Below, one piece after another: positions 58,340 through 64,000 of a DNA stretch of 64,000 bases. A program made the translations under genes and the position numbers. Origin of the DNA: Streptomyces sp. ICBB 8177 (GTDB taxonomy: Bacteria; Actinomycetota; Actinomycetes; Streptomycetales; Streptomycetaceae); assembly GCF_003144095.1 (NCBI RefSeq), contig NZ_NSKH01000023.1, positions 903,611-967,610 on the forward strand, in the 5' to 3' direction. The notes beneath the pieces are model-generated. The model ran no database searches, was not told the origin of the DNA, and was given only the letters and a program-made list of their open reading frames with translations. Every line of letters begins with the position of its first letter. The stretch's first letter is position 1.

Positions 58340-58774
58340 ATGTTGATGCGCACCGACCCCTTCCGCGAGCTGGACCGGCTCACCCAGCAGCTCCTGGGCG
58401 CGAACGGCACCTGGTCGCGACCGTCGGCCATGCCGATGGACGCCTACCGCGAGGGCGACCGCTACGTGATCGCCTTCGACCTGCCGGGCGTGCACCCCGA
58501 CGCGATCGACATCGACGTCGAGCGGAACATGCTCACCGTCAAGGCGGAGCGCCGTCCGGCCGACAGGGGCAAGGAGGTCCAGATGGAGCTGTCCGAGCGG
58601 CCGCTGGGCGTCTTCTCCCGTCAGGTGATGCTGGCCGACAGCCTCGACACGGAGCACATCGAGGCGGCCTACGACGCGGGCGTGCTCACTCTGCGGATCC
58701 CGATCGCCGAACGCGCCAAGCCGCGCAAGATCGCCGTCAGCGCGGCGGACGAGAAGAAGCAGATCAGCGGCTGA
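58340..58774 (+). CDS. hsp18: Small heat-shock protein, Hsp20/alpha-crystallin family
   Basis: This 144-residue chaperone starts at ATG 58340, nine bases after GGAGG. The alpha-crystallin core runs from about residue 33: [43 protein letters not shown], then [35 protein letters not shown], with the conserved A-x-x-x-n-GVL-x-L motif and a C-terminal IPI-type anchor. It holds unfolding proteins during heat stress. Expression should rise when the RheA-type repressor lets go of the two operators just upstream. Confidence 0.94.
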   Translation: MLMRTDPFRELDRLTQQLLGANGTWSRPSAMPMDAYREGDRYVIAFDLPGVHPDAIDIDVERNMLTVKAERRPADRGKEVQMELSERPLGVFSRQVMLADSLDTEHIEAAYDAGVLTLRIPIAERAKPRKIAVSAADEKKQISG

Positions 58775-58878
58775 GGGCCCCGGCGGGCGGCGGAGTCCGG
58801 CGCGCCGGCGTGCGCGCGCCCCCGCCTCGGCCCGCCGGCCCGGCCGTTCGCCCCGCGACATCGAGGCAGGTGGACGTC

Positions 58879-59301
58879 ATGGCCATGCGATGGGAGAGCT
58901 TCCTGGAACAGGTGCGCGAGCGCGGCGAGTACCCGACGCGCTCCGAGGCGGACCGGGCCGCCCGCACCGTGCTGGCGCTGCTCGGCGCCCACCTGGTCGG
59001 CGACGTGCGCAGTGAACTGGCCGCCCGGCTGCCGGAGTCCTTCGCGCTGATCCTGCTTAACCCGTTGCAGGCGGCCGAGCCCCTCTCGCCGGAGCGGTTC
59101 GTGCGGGCGACCGCGGCCTGGATCGAGGGGGCAACCGAGCGGACCGCCGCCTGGGACGTGGGCGCCGTGCTCAGCGTGGCCGCCGACGCCGCCGGCGAGG
59201 ACCTCACCCGCCGCATGCTGCTCCAACTCCCACCCGGCTACGACCTGCTCTTCGGCCGCCCGCAGCACGACCCGGCCGAGGAGGCCGCCGCCCGCGACTA
59301 G
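58879..59301 (+). CDS. DUF2267 protein, first copy
   Basis: This 140-residue cytoplasmic helical protein starts at ATG 58879 after GGCAGGTGG. DUF2267 features are present: FLEQVRERGEYPTRSEADRAARTVLALLGAHLVGDVRSELAARLPESFALILLN and later WDVGAVLSVAADAAGEDLTRRMLLQLPPGYDLLFG. It follows hsp18 by 104 bases and precedes a second DUF2267 gene by 54 bases. Their function is unknown. The position suggests a stress role. Confidence 0.85.
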   Translation: MAMRWESFLEQVRERGEYPTRSEADRAARTVLALLGAHLVGDVRSELAARLPESFALILLNPLQAAEPLSPERFVRATAAWIEGATERTAAWDVGAVLSVAADAAGEDLTRRMLLQLPPGYDLLFGRPQHDPAEEAAARD

Positions 59302-59355
59302 CCCGCGCGACCCCAACTCCACGACCACGTACCCGAGAAAGGCGTCACTCCCGCG

Positions 59356-59799
59356 ATGCTTCCCCAGGCGGAACCCACCACGCCCCCCACGTCCGTCCCC
59401 GTCATGTCGTACGCGCAGATGCTGGAGCGCGTCCGCTACGACGGCGCGTACCCCACTCGTGAACGTGCCGAGGACGCCGTCGTGGCCGTCCTGGCCGGTC
59501 TCGGGCGGAGACTGACGGGCGAGGAGCGCTTCGAACTCGCCGCCCGCCTGCCCCGTCAGGCGGCCGCGGTCCTCACCGCCGAGATCCCCGGGACGGCGGC
59601 GGGGACGGGCTGGGAGTTCGTCAAGGAGGTGGCCGGCCGCACCGGCGGCACCCTCGCCACCACCCGCTGGGACGTGGGCTCCGTGCTGGGCGTGGTGGCC
59701 CGCCTCGCGGGCCCCGAACTCCTCGGGCGCATCCTGCGGCAGCTCCCCGGCGGCTACGCGATCCTCTTCGGCCGCGCCGAACTCGTCCAGGCCGCCTGA
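59356..59799 (+). CDS. DUF2267 protein, second copy
   Basis: This 147-residue paralogue of the preceding gene has an added Pro/Thr-rich leader of about 17 residues. Parallel blocks are easy to see: MLERVRYDGAYPTRERAEDAVVAVLAGLGRRLTGEERFELAARLP, WDVGSVLGVVARLAGPELLGRILRQLPGGYAILFG. The two genes are a tandem duplication that has diverged substantially. It ends 18 bases before a strong terminator. Confidence 0.85.
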   Translation: MLPQAEPTTPPTSVPVMSYAQMLERVRYDGAYPTRERAEDAVVAVLAGLGRRLTGEERFELAARLPRQAAAVLTAEIPGTAAGTGWEFVKEVAGRTGGTLATTRWDVGSVLGVVARLAGPELLGRILRQLPGGYAILFGRAELVQAA

Positions 59800-59817
59800 T
59801 CCGCGCCGCCGGGAAAA

Positions 59818-59852
59818 CGAGAAGGACCCCCGCTCAGCAGGGGTCCTTCTCG
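59818..59852 (+). terminator. Strong bidirectional terminator
   Basis: CGAGAAGGACCCC (59818-59830) pairs with GGGGTCCTTCTCG (59840-59852) over a nine-base loop. It ends the hsp18-DUF2267 run and, on the other strand, the tRNA transcript. Confidence 0.8.
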
Positions 59853-59854
59853 CA

Positions 59855-59942
59855 TGGTGTCCGAGGGGGGACTTGAACCCCCACGCCCGATAAAGGGCAC
59901 TAGCACCTCAAGCTAGCGCGTCTGCCATTCCGCCACCCGGAC
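59855..59942 (-). tRNA. tRNA-Leu (anticodon GAG)
   Basis: Read on the minus strand, acceptor GTCCGGG pairs with CTCGGAC, including one G-U pair. The D-arm TGGCGGAATGGCAGACGCG is class II. The anticodon stem CTAGC/GCTAG encloses loop TTGAGGT, anticodon GAG. A long variable arm with TGCCC...GGGCG follows, then the T-arm TGGGGGTTCAAGTCCCCC. The 3' CCA is encoded (59855-59857). It decodes CUC, a frequent Leu codon here. Confidence 0.97.
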
Positions 59943-60154
59943 CGGGTCGCCGCCACCGGTACCTCCCGGCGCGACGCGGTAAACCATAGCAAAGATTGCC
60001 GGGCCCCGATCACCACGAACCCCCAGGTCCGCCCACCGGCCGCGCGGTTGTGACGGGCGTGTGACGACCCGCGGCCGCCTTGGGCGCGACGGCGGCCGCG
60101 AGGGAGGATGGCCAGGGAGCCGCGCGGGCGCGGCGATCGTCATGAGGAGGCAAC

Positions 60155-61480
60155 GTGAGCGAGTCGAAGCCGGTACCGACGGTCAGCGGACAGGACGAGG
60201 TCGTGGACCTGTGCCGCGACCTGATCCGCATCGACACCAGCAACTACGGCGACCACTCGGGCCCCGGCGAGCGGGTGGCGGCCGAGTACGTCGCCGAGAA
60301 GCTCGCCGAGGTCGGGCTCGAACCGCAGGTCTTCGAATCGCACAAGGGCCGCGCCTCCACCGTCGCGCGCATCGCGGGCGAGGACCCGTCGCGGCCCGCC
60401 CTGCTGATCCACGGCCACCTGGACGTGGTCCCCGCCAACGCCGACGACTGGACCCACCACCCGTTCGCCGGTGAGATCGCGGACGAGTGCGTGTGGGGGC
60501 GCGGCGCGGTCGACATGAAGGACATGGACGCGATGACGCTGGCCGTCGTGCGTGACCGGCTGCGCAGCGGTCGAAGGCCCCCGCGCGACATCGTGCTGGC
60601 GTTCCTGGCTGACGAGGAGGCGGGCGGCGTCTGGGGCGCCAAGCACCTGGTGCGCGAGCACCCCGACCTGTTCGAGGGCGTCACCGAGGCGATCGGAGAG
60701 GTGGGCGGGTTCTCCTTCACGGTCAACGAGCAGTTGCGGCTGTACCTGGTGGAGACCGCGGAGAAGGGCATGCACTGGATGCGCCTCACCGTGGACGGCA
60801 CCGCGGGCCACGGCTCGATGACCAACGACGACAACGCCATCACGGAGCTGTGCGAGGCGGTCGCCCGGCTCGGCCGCCACAAGTTCCCGGTGCGCGTCAC
60901 CAAGACCGTGCGGTCCTTCCTGGACGAGTTGTCCGACGCGCTGGGCACCCCGCTCGACCCGGAGGACATGGACGCCACGCTCGCCAAGCTCGGCGGCATC
61001 GCCAAGCTGATCGGGGCCACGCTGCGCAACACCGCGCAGCCGACCATGCTGGGCGCCGGGTACAAGGTCAACGTCATCCCCGGACAGGCCGTCGCGCATG
61101 TGGACGGCCGGTTCCTGCCGGGCTTCGAGGAGGAGTTCCTCGCCGACCTCGACCGGGTGCTCGGGCCGCGGGTCAAGCGGGAGGACGTGCACGCCGACAA
61201 GGCGCTGGAGACCAGCTTCGACGGCTCCCTGGTGGACGCCATGCAGTCGGCGCTGCGGGCCGAGGATCCGATCGCGCGGGCCGTGCCGTACTGCCTGTCC
61301 GGCGGCACCGACGCCAAGTCCTTCGACGACCTGGGCATCCGCTGCTTCGGCTTCGCGCCGCTGCGGCTTCCTGAGGAACTGGACTTCGCCGGCATGTTCC
61401 ACGGCGTGGACGAGCGGGTTCCGGTCGACGGGCTCAAGTTCGGCGTGCGCGTTCTCGACCGGTTCCTGGACCAGTGCTGA
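60155..61480 (+). CDS. M20-family metallopeptidase
   Basis: This 441-residue zinc-dependent exopeptidase begins at GTG 60155 after AGGAGGCAAC. The motifs are ALLIHGHLDVVPA (first metal His), WGRGAVDMKDM (bridging Asp), AFLADEEAGG (Glu-Glu), and a late GGTDAKSFDDLGIRCFGFAPL and FHGVDERVPVDGLKFGVRVL (last His). The dimerisation domain starts with MRLTVDGTAGHGSMTN. It differs from the M20D gene at 29285 and is closer to the DapE/carboxypeptidase branch. Confidence 0.9.
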   Translation: MSESKPVPTVSGQDEVVDLCRDLIRIDTSNYGDHSGPGERVAAEYVAEKLAEVGLEPQVFESHKGRASTVARIAGEDPSRPALLIHGHLDVVPANADDWTHHPFAGEIADECVWGRGAVDMKDMDAMTLAVVRDRLRSGRRPPRDIVLAFLADEEAGGVWGAKHLVREHPDLFEGVTEAIGEVGGFSFTVNEQLRLYLVETAEKGMHWMRLTVDGTAGHGSMTNDDNAITELCEAVARLGRHKFPVRVTKTVRSFLDELSDALGTPLDPEDMDATLAKLGGIAKLIGATLRNTAQPTMLGAGYKVNVIPGQAVAHVDGRFLPGFEEEFLADLDRVLGPRVKREDVHADKALETSFDGSLVDAMQSALRAEDPIARAVPYCLSGGTDAKSFDDLGIRCFGFAPLRLPEELDFAGMFHGVDERVPVDGLKFGVRVLDRFLDQC

Positions 61481-61650
61481 CCCTCCACCGCTCGGGCGCT
61501 GACCGGAGTTGACGCGGCGTCAGCTCACGGCGACAGCTCGCGCGGCGGGTTCCGACCGCGCACCGATCATTCGGTTACGTGTGCGGCCTTAGCCGGAACG
61601 GGTGAATGGATTCGATCGCTCGTTGCCCGCCCCCGGCGACCTCGTTAGGT

Positions 61651-61679
61651 CAGTGCGGTCCGCGGCTGGGACCGCACTG
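61651..61679 (+). promoter_or_regulatory. Stem-loop in the 5' untranslated region of the short chaplin
   Basis: CAGTGCGGTCC (61651-61661) pairs perfectly with GGACCGCACTG (61669-61679) over seven bases, only seven bases before the GGAGG ribosome-binding site of the chaplin gene. It may stabilise the very abundant message. Confidence 0.6.
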
Positions 61680-61695
61680 CCAACGAGGAGGAACA

Positions 61696-61929
61696 ATGAT
61701 CAAGAAGGTCGTCGCCGCCGCGGCTGCCACCACCGGCCTGGTGCTCGCGGGCGCCGGCATCGCCGTCGCCGACTCCGGTGCCCAGGGCGCCGCGGTGCAG
61801 TCCCCCGGTGTCATCTCCGGCAACGTGATCCAGGTCCCGGTTCACATTCCGGTCAACGTCTGCGGCAACACCGTGGACGTCATCGGTCTGCTCAACCCCG
61901 CCTTCGGCAACGCCTGCGTCAACAAGTGA
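61696..61929 (+). CDS. Short chaplin (single chaplin domain)
   Basis: This 77-residue secreted surface protein has ATG 61696 after GAGGAGG. Residues 1-26 are the signal peptide (cleavage near VADS). Mature residues 27-77 form one chaplin domain: VQSPGVISGNVIQVPVHIPVNVCGNTVDVIGLLNPAFGNACVN. Cysteines at about 56 and 74 form the disulfide typical of two-Cys short chaplins. Chaplins assemble amyloid films on aerial hyphae and spores. A long chaplin follows within 190 bases. Confidence 0.95.
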   Translation: MIKKVVAAAAATTGLVLAGAGIAVADSGAQGAAVQSPGVISGNVIQVPVHIPVNVCGNTVDVIGLLNPAFGNACVNK

Positions 61930-61962
61930 CGTCGCGTCGGACCCCAGCGGTCTGACCTGTCC

Positions 61963-61992
61963 GGCCCTGGAGCGCTGTCGCGCTCCGGGGCC
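61963..61992 (+). terminator. Hairpin between the two chaplin genes
   Basis: GGCCCTGGAGCG (61963-61974) pairs with CGCTCCGGGGCC (61981-61992), including one U-G pair, over a six-base loop, 33 bases past the short chaplin stop. Confidence 0.6.
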
Positions 61993-62115
61993 GTCAGTGG
62001 TCTCCAGGGACACCAGTGGTCTTCGGGGGCCAGGTCACGACGAGTCCACCGTCGGACTCGCTCAGCGCGGGCGGTCGCCCGCGTGTACCCGGATACACCA
62101 GAAGGCAGGGAACAC

Positions 62116-62919
62116 ATGAGGCAGGTCGCGAAGAAGGGCCTGATCACCGCTGTCGCCACCGGAGGCGTCCTCGCCGTCACCGGCGGCTGCGCCTACGCGG
62201 ACGCGGGCGCGACCGGAGCCGCGGTCGGATCCCCCGGGGTCCTGTCCGGCAACACCGTCCAGGTGCCGGTCCACGTGCCGGTCAACGTCTGCGGCAACAC
62301 CGTCAACGTGGTCGGCGCGCTCAACCCGGCGTTCGGCAACAAGTGCGCCAACGTCTCGGCCCACCACGGCCACGGTCACGGCGCCGGGCACGCCGCGGCG
62401 GGCTCCGGCGCGGTCGGCCACAGCGTCGGCTCCCCGGGTGTCGGCTCGGGCAACACCGCGCAGGTGCCGGTCCACGTCCCGGTGAACGCGTGCGGCAACT
62501 CCGTCGACGTGGTCGGCGCACTCAACCCCACGTTCGGCAACAGTTGCGGCAACGTCTCGGTCACCCACGAGCACAAGCCCACTCCGCCGCACCACTGCCC
62601 GCCGCCGCATCACGTGACGCCGCCGCAGCACCACCACCACGGCCACCAGCCGCCGCCGCACCACTGCCCGCCGCCGCACCACGTGACGCCGCCGCAGCAC
62701 CACACGCCGCCGGCCCCCCAGCACCACACGCCGCCGGCGCACCACGCGCCCGTCCCGTCGCAGCCGGTGCACTACGCCCCGCCGCAGCACGTGACGACGC
62801 CGCCGGTGCTCGCGCACACCGGTGCCGACCAGGCCGGGACCGCGGGCATCGCCGGTGCCGCGTTCCTGCTCGCCGGTGTCACGCTGTACCGCAAGGGACG
62901 CGCCGTAGCCGGTCGCTGA
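62116..62919 (+). CDS. Long chaplin with two chaplin domains, His/Cys/Pro linker and sortase signal
   Basis: This 267-residue exported wall-anchored protein starts at ATG 62116. Chaplin domain 1 covers about 35-80 and domain 2 about 101-147, each with two Cys and the GNTVQVPVHVPVNVCGN-type core. Between the second domain and the wall signal lies a linker of about 80 residues dominated by Pro and His, containing two PPHHCPPPHHVTPPQHH repeats, each with one extra Cys. The C-terminus has the sortase motif LAHTG (232-236), a hydrophobic segment and a short Arg/Lys tail. It anchors short chaplins to the wall. Confidence 0.94.
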   Translation: MRQVAKKGLITAVATGGVLAVTGGCAYADAGATGAAVGSPGVLSGNTVQVPVHVPVNVCGNTVNVVGALNPAFGNKCANVSAHHGHGHGAGHAAAGSGAVGHSVGSPGVGSGNTAQVPVHVPVNACGNSVDVVGALNPTFGNSCGNVSVTHEHKPTPPHHCPPPHHVTPPQHHHHGHQPPPHHCPPPHHVTPPQHHTPPAPQHHTPPAHHAPVPSQPVHYAPPQHVTTPPVLAHTGADQAGTAGIAGAAFLLAGVTLYRKGRAVAGR

Positions 62920-62986
62920 CCCGCGCACAGCCGGCCGTGCCGCCGCCCGGCAGCGGGCGGACCCGCCAGGCCATGGCGTTCAGGAA

Positions 62987-63028
62987 CAGGGCCGGGGCAG
63001 CCGCGTTCTCGCGGCCGCCCCGGCCCTG
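62987..63028. terminator. Strong convergent terminator
   Basis: Nineteen-base arms, 62987-63005 and 63010-63028, pair with one mismatch around the loop TTCT. It separates the long chaplin from the DUF5703-like gene. Confidence 0.8.
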
Positions 63029-63044
63029 CCCTTGTGCGCCACGG

Positions 63045-63233
63045 TCACCAGGTGGCGCGGACCTGGCGGATGATCCGGCGCCGCAGCCGCACCTTGCGGC
63101 TCCCGTCCGGATACAGCCGCAGGCGCTCCAGTTCCCAGTGCCCGTACTCGGCGTGGTCGGTCAGCAGGCGCCGTGTGGCGTTGCGGGAGACGCCCCTCGG
63201 GACGTACACGTCTTGAAACTCGTATTCCGGCAT
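63045..63233 (-). CDS. DUF5703-type small conserved protein
   Basis: This 62-residue basic protein starts at ATG 63233 (MPEYEFQDVYVPRGVSRNATRRLLTDHAEYGHWELERLRLYPDGSRKVRLRRRIIRQVRATW). The DVYVPRGVSR and HWELxRLRL...RKVRLRRRIIRQ pattern matches the DUF5703 group of actinobacterial proteins. An alternative ATG at 63242 adds three residues (MDP). Function unknown. It is divergent from the following gene, with 47 bases between starts. Confidence 0.8.
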   Translation of the reverse strand: MPEYEFQDVYVPRGVSRNATRRLLTDHAEYGHWELERLRLYPDGSRKVRLRRRIIRQVRATW

Positions 63234-63280
63234 CGGATCCATTGTGCGGCCAACCGCCCTGTGCGGATAGCGTCTGCCTC

Positions 63281-63943
63281 ATGTCTGATGCCGCGCAGCC
63301 AACCGTTGCCGAGGTACGCGCCGCCGCCGAGGCGGTCAAAGCAGCCATCGACCGCCATCTGGCCGCCATCGAGAACCGCATCGGCGACGACGACCCGGCC
63401 GTCTTCGCCGCGTTCGACGACCTCGCCACCGCGGCCGAGGCCTACGACGAGCTGCTCTACGACACCTATGACGAGGTCACGCCCTTCGAGATCCCCACGG
63501 ACACGCTGCCCGCCTACTCCGGGCCCAGGGAGCCGAACGCGATCAGCCTGCTGATCCGGCGCGACTACGCCGTCACCGACCCGCAGCGGCTGCTCGCCCA
63601 GGCCGAACGCGTCGGCGGCCCGGCCGGTGCGGGCGGCGGCGGGGTGGGCGCCGGGATCGGCGTGCTGTTCGGCGAGTTCGAACCGGACGAGATCGCCGCG
63701 CGCCACAAGGAGTTCGGTTTGGAGGAGGGCGACTCCACGCTGTGGGTGTCGGCCGCGGAACCCGCGGAGCCGGGGGAGTGGCTGTCCGCGCCGTTCGACC
63801 AGGCCGACCCCGCCATGGTGATCTGCCGCTTCGACGTCAGCGCGGTCTTCGACGACGAGGGCGACGAGGACTACGACGGGAACGGCGCCACCAAAGCCGC
63901 GAGCGGCGGCGCCGGGACGGCGGGGGCCACGACGGACGACTGA
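63281..63943 (+). CDS. Conserved acidic protein, function unknown
   Basis: This 220-residue protein begins at ATG 63281. A TAGCGT-like box about eight bases upstream and no ribosome-binding site suggest a leaderless message. The N-terminus is helical (VAEVRAAAEAVKAAIDRHLAAIENR), followed by FAAFDDLATAAEAYDELLYDTYDEVTPFEIP. The C-terminal end is low-complexity (Asp, Gly, Ala, Thr). I recognise no enzymatic motif. It is probably cytosolic. Confidence 0.65.
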   Translation: MSDAAQPTVAEVRAAAEAVKAAIDRHLAAIENRIGDDDPAVFAAFDDLATAAEAYDELLYDTYDEVTPFEIPTDTLPAYSGPREPNAISLLIRRDYAVTDPQRLLAQAERVGGPAGAGGGGVGAGIGVLFGEFEPDEIAARHKEFGLEEGDSTLWVSAAEPAEPGEWLSAPFDQADPAMVICRFDVSAVFDDEGDEDYDGNGATKAASGGAGTAGATTDD

Positions 63944-63954
63944 ACCCGCAAAGC

Positions 63955-63987
63955 CCGCGGGGCCCACCGTGCCGGTGGGCCCCGCGG
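63955..63987 (+). terminator. Terminator near the right edge
   Basis: CCGCGGGGCCCACCG (63955-63969), loop TGC, CGGTGGGCCCCGCGG (63973-63987), 12 bases past the stop of the preceding gene. Confidence 0.75.
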
Positions 63988-64000
63988 TGCGACGTCAGGC

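Noticed and set aside
59855-59942. Chromosomal attachment site of an integrated element at tRNA-Leu
   Set aside because: No integrase gene, tRNA 3' end duplication or compositional shift is seen on either side within the window.

Overview
The window has the marks of a Streptomyces or close relative. The DNA is very GC-rich with strong third-position GC. GTG starts and leaderless-looking starts are common. It encodes chaplins (one short, one long with a sortase signal), an EshA-type encapsulin shell protein, an hsp18/RheA heat-shock pair and many Tat, Sec or lipoprotein exports. No prophage, CRISPR array or large mobile island is visible. Genes lie mostly in short operons separated by strong GC-rich hairpins.

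Layout. 1-8.5 kb: a FabR-like TetR regulator with a dyad operator, an MFS transporter, a secreted GH18 protein, and an APC permease-ROK kinase operon facing a ROK repressor whose only well-placed start is CTG. A roughly 0.6-kb unit bounded by two long, oppositely oriented hairpin repeats follows. 8.5-17.8 kb: a translationally coupled pair of ABC exporters, a three-gene succinate dehydrogenase operon (C-A-B) divergent from a LysR regulator, and a PrmC-like methyltransferase. 18.3-24.6 kb: two coupled small exported proteins, a two-component system divergent from a secreted lipoprotein protease, a 3-hydroxyisobutyryl-CoA hydrolase-like gene, a broken solute-binding-protein fragment and a small His-rich secreted protein. 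24.6-31.1 kb: a NodB-fold lipoprotein with an altered catalytic motif, a secreted S15 peptidase, a cysteine-containing leader peptide ahead of a 2-oxoglutarate oxygenase, an M20 amidohydrolase and a VOC protein. 31.3-43.9 kb: Tex; a fatty-acid/branched-acyl oxidation operon (CoA racemase, acyl-CoA dehydrogenase, thiolase, FadB-type fusion); a 90-bp tandem repeat; and MerR, ThDP enzyme and desaturase genes on the other strand. 44-50.5 kb: ATP-grasp protein, MT0933-type small protein, nitroreductase, ABC-F protein, SnoaL-like/MarR divergent pair, secreted phosphodiester-glycosidase-like protein. 50.6-53.4 kb: a family 2B encapsulin locus, EshA plus a polyprenyl diphosphate synthase. 53.7-64 kb: a thiolase, an alpha/beta hydrolase gene broken by one in-frame amber codon, an MFS transporter, rheA/hsp18 with twin DUF2267 genes, tRNA-Leu(GAG), an M20 peptidase, two chaplins and two small conserved genes.

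How parts work together. The fat-handling genes (FabR-like regulator, racemase-ACAD-thiolase-FadB operon, desaturase, second thiolase) point to membrane-lipid remodelling and use of branched acyl chains. Chaplins, EshA, exported proteins and the two-component system fit a differentiating, aerial-hypha-forming cell. The most distinctive system is the encapsulin shell with its adjacent prenyl synthase and no terpene cyclase in view. Next come the hairpin-bounded 0.6-kb unit, the leader-peptide-controlled oxygenase, the double RheA-type operators and the His/Cys/Pro-rich wall-anchored chaplin. All functional statements rest on reading motifs and gene order; no searches were run.
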